A DNA stretch of 64,000 nt. It comes from Isoetes taiwanensis. Taxonomy: Eukaryota > Streptophyta > Lycopodiopsida > Isoetales > Isoetaceae. Shown one piece after another: positions 36,201-44,550 of the stretch (position 1 is the stretch's first letter; the number at the start of each line of letters is the position of its first letter). The translations under genes were made by a program, and so were the position numbers. The notes beneath the pieces were generated by a model that saw nothing but the letters and a program-made list of their open reading frames with translations, ran no database searches and was not told the origin of the DNA. Location of the stretch: assembly GCA_021234155.1 (NCBI GenBank), contig JAJEKV010000054.1, forward strand, positions 8,328,655 through 8,392,654, given 5' to 3'.

Positions 36201-36639
36201 GGGCCGACATGGAACCACACCTTGTTAAATACGTGGAAAAACATGGATTGATCCCTTAATGTTTTATTGGAATATATGATATTTTTGTAGGATATTTGTG
36301 CCATGTATCGATAATTTCGAGTCTGGAATTGCCTCGCAAATAATGCAATTTGTTATTATCAAACCTAATATTATCATCTATCGAGCAAGCAATATTTGTC
36401 TCATCTATGTTAGCAACTTGCTCTTCATTTCTGCATATTTCAATTCGCATATGAAAAGTCACACGTGAATCGCAACCTTATGTTATTTTTGAAGTCCAAA
36501 AAAAAAGATTAAAAAAAACAAAAACCCCCTAGAAGACAATAGCAGGTTGGCGTGATTTTGGAGTTGACATAATCCCAATTTAATTGGATGATGGTTTAAT
36601 GTGTCTACTACAAAAGACTTCCGGTATCAAGGTTCCCAA

Positions 36640-37720
36640 CTATTCTTGATAACGCCGGTAGGATGGATTATCCTCTAGGAACTTCTTCACTTGGGCTGTT
36701 CCCACTGAATGACCCAAGTTCCTAAGTACGTTGACTGAAGATCCTCCCTGCAAGGCTCTCGCCAAGTCTTCGACTCTGCGGTCGGAGGTATAAGCTGCGG
36801 TCACCGCCAGTCTTCCCTGCCGCCTGTAAGGTATGGCGAAGTCGAAAACATCGAGTGCTACCGCTCTCTTCACCAGGATGGCATATTCGGTGTTGAGGGG
36901 TAGCCGAGCATGCCGGCCAAATCCTGAGAGCGCGATCAGCATCGACACTCCTTCTTCGCCCCTGGGGGTGAATTTGCGGTGAATTACCGCTATTCTTCCG
37001 TCCATCAGCAGGGGAAGGTAATACCGCAACGACCTGTCGTTGCGTGACGGGTCCTCGGCTGCTCGGTATCCAGCTCTGTGTCTGCCCGCAAAATCATCAA
37101 CCTCCACCGTGGTGAGCTCCCTGTAGTCCCTGACTGTTGCTGAAGCTCTTCTGAAGTCGAACTCGCCTCTTCTCTCCCGGGGAGGTGTTGGCGAAGCGCT
37201 TGCCGTTAAGATGTTCGATGTCGCGTGGCGAATCCCCATCTGTTCCTGTAGGGCAAGGAACTCTTCCTCCGTTGGTAGCTGGTTCGGCCCGGATTTGCCT
37301 CCATAATCCGCCGTCGATTTTGTAGGATTGATATCTGGAGGTCGACTCCCCGTGGGGCACTGGGCTTCCCTTACCGGAGGGGAAGTCGAGGTTCCTCGGG
37401 ACGATGAAGTCGCCCAGATCCGCTCTTCTGAGTTGGTGCAAAGAACTCCTCGGTCGATACTCCCTTTCCCTCGCGACCGGAGGTTTTGGATGTCGCTTTT
37501 AGGAGCAAAAATTCTTCGGCCGACACGATGGGGCTAGGCTTGTAATGCCTAGCCCAAGGGGTGGCGCTGACTCTAAGAGTTTCCGCCTTCTTTCAAGTCT
37601 TGCCACTCTTGTTCTCGCTTGTTGCCGCTTCTTCCTGGTCGAGCTCGACGTGAGTCGTCATCCCTCTCCTTCCGACTCGCCTTCTTCTTCTTCTTCTTTT
37701 CCCTTCTTGCTCTCGCTCAT
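36640..37720 (-). pseudogene. Unknown cargo gene C (hairpin-associated)
   Basis: Minus-strand gene whose largest open part is 199 codons (37239-36640), with FDFRRASATVRDYRELTT, YYLPLLMDGRIAVIHRKF, ALDVFDFAIPYRRQGRLAV and a C-terminal KKFLEDNPSYRRYQE. Upstream coding-like sequence extends to about 37715, where MSESKKGKEEEEE begins. The whole lies downstream of a TATA box (38300-38291) and two hairpins (38776-38509). It is not in one intact frame. I do not recognise the family. Confidence 0.45.
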
Positions 37721-38042
37721 ATTGGCGTAAGGAGCCGTTGTTCACGCTATAGCTAATGGGTCCACGCCCATGGGGATGGAGGTTTCTCCCACAGTGTTCT
37801 CTCGCGACGATGGGTAAGAAAAATTGCCAAGGCAGTGTTGAAGGAGAAATATTTGGTCCTATTAACAGTTAGGACCATTGGCTCGGGTGTGCGCTGCGCC
37901 TTGTTTGTCAAGTATTTGGCAATGTTTGGAACATCGCCTAAAAGTCGCTAGGTGGATTGCCTAGGAACAAAGTACCCTATGCAAGGTGGAGCCGTGACTA
38001 GTGCCGGTTCTACCCTAGCTTGGAATTGAGGACAGACTCTAT

Positions 38043-38285
38043 GTGAAGGGGGTTGCATGCAGAGTTGCTTTGACATCTACCTCCTTCAAGGAAGACGTGG
38101 AAAATTTGGTCGATGTCGGCCTCGGCAAAGATGATTACCGTATTTGTACCATCCGGGCGAAAATCAGAGGTTGCCATTGGTTAAATGCGAAGGAGGGTCT
38201 CAAACGGTTGCAAGAGCGCCTTAAGGAGCTGGAAAATCGGCTAAGAAAGCAGGAGCAAACTTGTAGGGTGTTGTGTGTGGAATGA
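38043..38285 (+). other. Short plus-strand coiled-coil frame
   Basis: About 80 codons ending LKRLQERLKELENRLRKQE, a clear heptad pattern, then a stop at 38285. There is no ATG; it opens in frame from a stop near 38015. It overlaps the putative 5' region of the minus-strand gene C. It may be a remnant exon of a further cargo gene. Confidence 0.35.
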
Positions 38286-38290
38286 GGGAC

Positions 38291-38300
38291 CTATTTATAG
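38291..38300 (-). promoter_or_regulatory. TATA box of cargo gene C
   Basis: Minus-strand CTATAAATAGGTCCCTCATT. The motif right after the TATA box resembles that of the H3-like gene (CTATAAGTATAGG ... CCCTCATT, near 40285-40262). Hairpins 1 and 2 lie 210-490 bp upstream. Confidence 0.55.
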
Positions 38301-38508
38301 AAAAGGGGAAAACCCTAATTTTTTTTTTTTTTTTTTTTTTTGGATGACTTGGAAAATTCCTGGGGTTGGGCAATTCTAGTTTATACTGAGGTCAAAATGG
38401 GAATTTGAAGACTAGTTCAAGTGTTTGAGCGTGGTTGGATTACCTAAAAGATGCTATACAACAGGTTGGAAATCCTTTGGGCAAGTTTTGGTGAAGAAAT
38501 GGTAGGAG

Positions 38509-38575
38509 GTCTCACAGCTTGCGCCTCGCTCAAAAACTAAAGTTTAGTTTCTTGCCCAGGCGCGAGCTGTGAGAC
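38509..38575. repeat. 67-bp hairpin copy 1
   Basis: Arms GTCTCACAGCTTGCGCCT and AGGCGCGAGCTGTGAGAC surround a palindromic core AAACTAAAGTTTAGTTT. It is upstream of cargo gene C. Confidence 0.85.
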
Positions 38576-38709
38576 ATCAGTCTCATTTCGATCAAAACAT
38601 GTCCGATTTGAATAAACTAAGGGTATAAGGATGATGGGCTCATCAAATCAGGTAGAATCGACCCTCTATTTGGTCGATTTGGAGCTGTTTTGGGCGAGTT
38701 TTGGTCAAG

Positions 38710-38776
38710 GTCTCACAGCTTGCGCCTCGCTCAAAAACTAAAGTTTAGTTTTTAGTCCAGGCGCGAGCTGTGAGAC
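38710..38776. repeat. 67-bp hairpin copy 2
   Basis: Same arms and core as copy 1, starting 201 bp further from cargo gene C. The two are near-identical over the full unit, while the DNA between them is unrelated to the unit. Confidence 0.85.
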
Positions 38777-38921
38777 ATCACGTCTTTCGGTCTGCAATTG
38801 TCCTATTTTGCTGAAATAAAAGCTAAAACCTGCTAATTCATCCTAATTAGTCAAGTTCAGGCAACTAAAGTACACAAAATTGTTCCATTTTACAAAATTT
38901 TCAATTATTTACAAAAAGGTT

Positions 38922-40180
38922 CTAAGGACGTTCTCCCTTAATGCGTCTAGCAAGATACATGTCTTGCCTCATAAGGGTTACTCGTTTGGCATGGACAGTG
39001 CAAGATGTTGAGTCTTCGAAATGTTGCACTATAAACTGCTCAGCCGCTTCTTGTAGTGCCAGCAGCATTTCATCCGTGACCCTAAAGTCAGTCCTGAAAT
39101 CCTGCATTACCTCTCTAACTAGCCGAGCAAAGGGGCACGGGAATCGGGAAGCCGAGGCGCTACTGGAAGTGCCGAATCTCCCGTGAGTGCTCTTTGCTCG
39201 AGCTGCTTCTTAGTGAGCTTCTTCCGGGAAGGCTTTTTGGGACCTTGGGCTTTGGTGGTGGGGGTCGAGGGTTGCCGCTTTGTGGGGTGACCCCTTCGAT
39301 GGTCCTCGGACCCTCGTTCTCCCGGTAGTAGGAGTTGTATTCCTCCCACTCCTTCATATAGGCCTCGTGGTCCCGATCTTTAAATTTCGTAGACTTTGAT
39401 GGGGTTGGTGACGTAAGACTCTCGGGCAGGGGGTTGCTTCTTCTCGCCCCATTTCGGGTAAGGAGGGGGCTTCTTCATCGTGTCCTGCTGCTCCTCCTCG
39501 GTGCTATTCGCTTTCGGTCACCACCGCTCTGATCGGGGTTTGGAGGAGCCTGCACCCTCAGTGTTGGGATTATGATCACCGTTAGACTCGTCCGAGGATG
39601 CCGGGGGCTGATCAGGTGGTCTTTCGTTTATCACTATCTTGGGATTGGGCGTTTTCTTCAGCTTTCTTTTGGGCTGCTCCACGGCTTTGCCCTTCTTCTT
39701 CTTCAGTTCTTCGGCCGCTTTTGCCTCCTCCTCTTCTCTCTTCCTCTTCTTTTGTTCCCTTTTTCTTTCTCGGCGTTCATATTTCCTGATGAAAGCAGCG
39801 AGGTCTGCTTGCTCTGCCGGCTGAAGCCTCGGCTCGCTCTGCTCCTGCTGCTCCTCCGCTTCTTTTTCTCGAATCCAGGCTTCGACTTGTTCCTCAATGG
39901 TCGGCTCTGGAGTCGGCATCCTCTGTTCCTGTCTGGCCTTGGTTCTCCTTTCTCTCTGTACTCCCTCCTCCTCTTCCTCAATTATCTCCGTTCTTGCTTC
40001 TGAGTGTACTTCTTCTTCTTGATTGCGCTCGTTCGAAGGTTCTCCTTCACTCGAAGAAGATTGACCGTTAGGGTTAAGGAGGCGCTCCTGCAGCATGCGC
40101 CGAATTACGCTGGGATCAAGGGCGCTGGTTGATTCGCCTGGGCGGGCCTTCCTCGCAGTCTGTTTTGTTCGGGCCATCAT
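38922..40180 (-). pseudogene. Histone H3-like gene with H3 tail and long charged middle
   Basis: The minus-strand gene starts at MARTKQTARKARPGES (40177): the nine residues after Met equal H3 residues 1-9, including Lys4 and Lys9. About 200 residues of highly charged, coiled-coil-like sequence follow (to 39518), then a Pro/Lys-rich part (about 39440-39190), REIRHFQ (near 39165; H3 alpha-N region) and a histone-fold C-terminus (39107-38922: [40 protein letters not shown]). By eye, about half of the last 61 residues equal canonical H3. Loop 1 has H3 length, while HFQ and VTLMR recall CENH3. A normal H3 has 136 residues; this would be far longer. It has about two or three breaks. Just inside the PBS of the LTR unit, with its own TATA box and two hairpins. 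Confidence 0.8.
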
Positions 40181-40269
40181 TTGACGGATCGACAATCGGA
40201 TATCTGGCGCCAAAGATCGCCTTAGGGAGCGAGAGCTGGTTTCTAAGGTGGGAACATTCAAATGAGGGG

Positions 40270-40285
40270 GGTCTACCTATACTTA
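40270..40285 (-). promoter_or_regulatory. TATA box of the H3-like gene
   Basis: Minus-strand GCTATAAGTATAGG lies about 95-105 bp upstream of the MARTKQ start codon. An ATG at 40261 is too close to this box to be the start, which supports the MARTKQ start. Confidence 0.55.
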
Positions 40286-40390
40286 TAGCTCGGTAAATTT
40301 TTAGGTCAAAATTCAAGTTGCTCTATTTAACCTGCTAAGGCACCTATTTAATTAAAACTTACACTTATTTCAGACTTTTCCTACTTATTG

Positions 40391-40457
40391 GTCTCATTGT
40401 GTCTACCGCTTCAAAAAACTAAAGTTTAGTTTTTAGTCCAGGCGCGAGCTGTGAGAT
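40391..40457. repeat. 67-bp hairpin copy 3 (left arm degraded)
   Basis: Core AAACTAAAGTTTAGTTTTTA and right arm AGGCGCGAGCTGTGAGA are kept; the left arm is partly changed. About 110 bp upstream of the H3-like TATA box. Confidence 0.75.
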
Positions 40458-40580
40458 CTCACACATTTTTAAGTAATTTGAGTAATCAAATCATGCTATT
40501 CTTATTAATTCCTATCTTAGAATTAGTTTTACCATATTAGTTTTCTCAAATTCATCATATTTAAGTGACCTTGGCTCGAT

Positions 40581-40647
40581 GTCTCACAGCTTGCGCCTCG
40601 CTCAAAAACTAAAGTTTAGTTCTTCGACCAGGCCGAAATGCGGAGAC
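40581..40647. repeat. 67-bp hairpin copy 4 (right arm degraded)
   Basis: Left arm GTCTCACAGCTTGCGCCTCG and core AAACTAAAGTTTAGTTC are kept; the right arm has diverged. It is 190 bp from copy 3, close to the 201-bp spacing of copies 1 and 2. Confidence 0.75.
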
Positions 40648-40841
40648 CACCTCACTTTGGCAAAATTTTTGGCTCATTCTTTTTAGTTTTATTAATTTCC
40701 AATTCACTTAATTGTTACTAGCTTAGCATAAACTACAAAAATGAGAAAACAAATTTCCCACTTTTCGAGGCTTGAGGATCTTATCAAGTTAGTACTACTG
40801 GGAGTATGGCCAGTGCTTTGCTCTTGGTCTCCAAGAACATA

Positions 40842-40853
40842 GCTCTGATACCA
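40842..40853 (-). promoter_or_regulatory. Primer binding site (initiator tRNA-Met)
   Basis: Minus-strand TGGTATCAGAGC, complementary to the 3' end of plant initiator tRNA-Met, one base from the end of the 5' LTR. It fixes the orientation of the 32-kb unit as minus. Confidence 0.9.
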
Positions 40854-40854
40854 T

Positions 40855-42362
40855 TGTGACGTCCCCTACGTGATAACGATGCCCGCGACCGTATACAAAC
40901 AGAGTTCATCCCCGCACCAGCTCCACATCGATACAGGCCCTCCACATATCATCGCGGACCGCCTAGAGTCCACGCGTGGGAAGAGTGAAGGGGTCATTTT
41001 ACCCCGGCCCCTCGGGGCCTACCTAGTCTTGGAAGCGTAAAACATACACGCCAAGAATATAACATCATATATCCACCTCAAAGGGTGGCACATCAACATC
41101 CGTGATAGACAAAGATCAGCACAGTACAAAGGAAGTTCCTACCCAAGGCTCGGACACAGGGATGGACTGACAAGCTTGGGTCTCCAGAGTTCGTTGCAGA
41201 CGGAATCATGACAATGGAATTGGCTGGCATAAGAACATGGTATTGGGTTGTCCACACCATCCGCCCTCCCTGTGGCACACTTTGCGAGTAGGTTGAAAAG
41301 TGTTGGAACCGGATTTGTAGCCACGGGTGCATAGCCAAAGGGGCTACTCCCCGGGTTACATCTCCCCAGCCCGATGGGGCGTGTAGGGATCACTCCCACC
41401 CGAGGTCTACATGCTGACCCAAGGTGACTAGAGGGCCACTGCCCTTATTCGACTTAACCCACTGGAAGGTGAACCCCACCCCACGGGTGTCGAGCCCATG
41501 CCTTGCCCACACTCAGTGGCAAGCCATTAGACCTAGTCACTCGATCCCGGTAGGCCTTACACACCGGAGGGATCGGTCAAGGGTCGAGAACACTAACCTC
41601 GTTTCGAGCCGCCTGGTCCCTTCACCCACAACCGGTGTGGTTCTTGTACACAAAGGCGAAATCTAGTAATGCACTAAGAGGGACTAACTAGGAGCATCAT
41701 CTACTAAGCTTTAAGTCTCTACCCCCTTCCCAATACAATGAGTTCACGTAATCCATCCGGTCCATCATATCAACATAATAAATAATAAAGAACTAATCTA
41801 TCTCATAGAGTTAGGTTCTTTAGTTAAATCAATCTCGGGATCTACTTGGTCGCTAGGGGTGATCTAATAGGTCGAACCTACCGATTCGATGGTCGGAGTA
41901 AGGTTTATGCTATTTGATCGACCAAATACCCGATCCCCGGTTCTCCTCTTGATCCAAGGCGTCCATGTCCTTGTTCTGCTTTGGGATGCGGTCGGAGGAA
42001 TGATCTGACTAGCTGGGGCGCACAGGCAGATCGTGGGAGTTGGAATTGACTCCTCAGGCGCGCGAATCGAGGCTCGGAAGGTCTGTGGGCGAAAAAGGGG
42101 GATTGTTAGGGTTTAATGCCTTATGTAGGCTATCAGTTAGGTTTAGGGTTGTCCATGACCCTTGGTCTACCTTTAATGGGTTAAAGGTCTAAAGGTGCGC
42201 GCCTTGCCAAGTGTTCGCACGATTGCAAGTTGCCCCCTAGGGCGTCCTTGCTTGGGTATGTGTCGGCGCATTACACGCCGACCGGAATGGTGGTAATGCT
42301 GGCGTGACGCCTTGAGACGGTGATATCGCCTTGAAACCGTGATATCGTGATCGAACGTCACA
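40855..42362 (-). repeat. 5' LTR of the chromovirus unit
   Basis: 1,508 bp, starting TGTGACGTCCCC and ending GAACGTCACA, followed by CTAAC (42363-42367), the same 5 bases that precede the other LTR. The PBS adjoins it on the inner side. Confidence 0.93.
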
Positions 42363-42367
42363 CTAAC

Positions 42368-44320
42368 TTCAAATATAGACACTTGCATGCCCAAAAAAAA
42401 GTGCCACATGGATAGGGCTTGATGAAAAAATAGTTGCTAATTGTTGCTATGTACCAGCATGAAACAGATCAACATTGAAACCCCATTGTTCTTCTTTATA
42501 AGAATCTTGGTTGAAGCCTAGGCTTTATTTCTAGTCGGTATATTCTAACAACTGCTGCATTAGTCGGTTTATCTGCAACCCAATGGAAACCTCCTATTCA
42601 AACTCCTATTCAACCAAATTCAACCTCCTATTCTCTTACTCTAATACTCCTATTTTATTCAAAATTGTAAATTCCTCCATCCGCAAGTTTATATCCATAT
42701 CTCAAGCAAGAACTTGTCTCAACACTTCTAGGTCTCTTTTTGAAGTACAATAGTCAACTTCAATAACAACATCTATTCTATATTCGCAAAAGGCACAAGT
42801 TCTAAGGATCTAAAATCCTGGCAGCAATCCAATGACTCAGATTGAATTCTAATTGCCATTCAAGGTTGTTTTCCAGCTTAATCTCAAATCCAGCCCTCAA
42901 GCTCAATTAACAAGGTGCTGCGCACGGAGCCCTCCGGAGGCCCAAGCGTGTGTTTTCATATTTCTTGGTTTGTCATTTTGTGTGTCCAGTCTTATTAATG
43001 GTCTGAACAGAGGGGTTCATTTTCTTTTGTTTATGAATTGCACATGAACCAAGAAGAGACATGCAAAGCTCAATGCCTAAACGAAATGGGATTGACATAA
43101 TCATGTTCGTTGTCTCAAAGACATTAACTATTCATGAATACAAGACATGTGTGAATTACAGGATTTCGTTTTCTTAACGCAGAAGTTCTTTGTTTTATTT
43201 TACAAATTGTGGAGAATAATTCATCCAACTGAGTAAGGTAAGGGAAATTATTGATAAGTCCATACTAAGTAGACTCAAGCATTTTAATCATTTGGAAATA
43301 ATGCTTTGACATTCATGTATCAGAACAATGTAATGGCCGAATCAATCAGAATTTGGGCTTCCAAATTCGATAAATAGCCCACAATTCTGGAGACCTGAAA
43401 GGCGACTCTCTAGAGCAAAGCTTCCACCCCAATTTGGCCGCAGACCACGCCGGAACCCTCTTTCTGATGCTAAATGTAATTATTTTTGGGTTTTTTTTTT
43501 CCTGAAATATTTATTTTTGGATTTGTTTTGCCTGAAAACTTCCTTTTTTTTTTTTTCCTACTAATCATATATATAGGAAAGATAAGCATTCAATCAGAAC
43601 TAAAAATGGGAAGAAAAATATGCAGATGATTCAAATGGAAACTAAAACTGCCCCACAGCAAATTTGAACCTGGATCTATACCACAAAAGCCCAACATACT
43701 CACGAAGCCCTACATCAATAGAAATGCTTATACAGACTTTAGCATGAAAAACTATATTTGACCGAAAAGAACTGGAATGATGCCGACTTGCAATAAAATT
43801 ACAGGCTCAGGATAATTCGCTGTTGTGATGTCTAGAAATAGCCGAGGTGTGTGATGCAACAGAGCTCAAATTCGATGGTTGAGGTTGGGAATGGAAAAGT
43901 TAGGAGCTCAGTGGGCTGATACTGGTTGCAGAGAGCCTGGGCAAGTTAAGAAAAGAAAGAATAAGAAAAGATGAGGCTGCAATATACCCAAATCTCACGA
44001 TCCAACTTCGAACAGTCAAGCATCAATCCGACCGAAAATATCCAACAGATCACCAATCGTCAGATCTTCACCAATCTTCGGATTCGACCAAACCAATCAA
44101 ACCATAAACACAACCCCAACCTAATCAGATGAAGAATCTTGCAAGATTAGAGGAAGATTTCTCAAGTTTTCATTCTAGACCCATTCTAGACCCGCAGCAC
44201 ATTTTAGACCCGTTCTAGACTAATTCTTGCACAATGCAAGAAAAATGATGCCAATTCCTCTGATTAGACATGATACCATGTACTGATCCTATCTTCTACA
44301 CTCATTTCATCCTGCATTCT
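42368..44320. other. Intergenic DNA
   Basis: No gene recognised. At about 42911-42965 there is CAAGGTGCTGCGCACG followed by CCCTCCGGAGGCCC and GTGTGTTTTCAT, which recurs at about 62563-62620. Poly-T and poly-A runs are present. The part near 44170-44220 repeats CATTCTAGACC variants. Confidence 0.4.
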
Positions 44321-44321
44321 A

Positions 44322-44550
44322 GCTCTGATACCATGAAGAAATCTTGTATGCATATATGCTAGAATGAAAGAGATTGATATAGCTAGGCTATGCTCCACAG
44401 TCATCGTTATAAAAGAGAGAGCAACTTTGCAAAAGATGAAAACACCACGTTGGAGTAGAAATGCTCCAAGGCCCATAAAAGAAGTAACGCCCTTCAATAA
44501 AAGAATTATACAAAGTAAGATGGACATTTCTTGAACTCAAAATACCAACA
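44322..44550 (-). mobile_element. Short LTR with PBS (Copia or TRIM relic)
   Basis: On minus, a 217-bp LTR (44550-44334) begins TGTTGGTATTTTGAG and ends GATTTCTTCA, directly followed by TGGTATCAGAGCTAG (44333-44322 and on), an initiator tRNA-Met primer site. LTRs this short occur in TRIM elements and some Copia. No coding region or second LTR was found, so it is a remnant. Confidence 0.7.

Larger units (their letters stand above)
27720..40840. other. Cargo block inside the LTR unit
   Basis: About 13 kb between the nested transposons and the PBS that has no retroelement domains. The left two-thirds (27.7-36.2 kb) carries plus-strand genes separated by CACGCC/GGCGTG iterons. The right third (36.6-40.7 kb) carries minus-strand genes with paired hairpins. 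Most frames are broken. It could be gene cargo of the LTR element or a separate virus-like insertion in it; no terminal repeats of its own were found. Confidence 0.5.
10084..42362 (-). mobile_element. 32-kb LTR-bounded chromovirus unit with nested insertions and cargo
   Basis: The two ends are direct repeats of about 1.5 kb, each starting TGTGA and ending GTCACA. The whole unit is flanked by the 5-bp duplication CTAAC (10079-10083 and 42363-42367), which shows that the two LTRs belong to one insertion. On the minus strand the order is 5' LTR (42362-40855), PBS (40853-40842), cargo block, nested DNA transposons, gag-pol (about 17170-12413), polypurine tract and 3' LTR (11585-10084). The centres of the LTRs are nearly identical, so the insertion is young to middle-aged. 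The coding parts are broken by several changes. Whether the cargo is part of the element or a later insertion is not settled by this sequence. Confidence 0.9.

Noticed and set aside
39572-40003. Plus-strand 143-codon frame opposite the H3-like gene
   Set aside because: It is a leucine/phenylalanine-rich shadow of the Glu/Lys-rich minus-strand coding sequence.
38922-40180. Calling the histone-like gene a CENH3
   Set aside because: HFQ and VTLMR resemble CENH3, but the tail is that of canonical H3, and loop 1 has the ordinary H3 length without the extra residues of centromeric H3.
27720-40840. Endogenous giant virus or other large DNA virus
   Set aside because: Shared promoters, iterons and a histone-like gene fit the idea, but no capsid, polymerase, packaging ATPase or terminal repeats were seen, and at least one gene has a spliceosomal intron. 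Left open as a possibility, not called.
44322-44333. tRNA gene at the GCTCTGATACCA sites (also 40842-40853)
   Set aside because: Only the 12-base tRNA 3'-end complement is present next to an LTR, which makes these primer binding sites and not tRNA genes.
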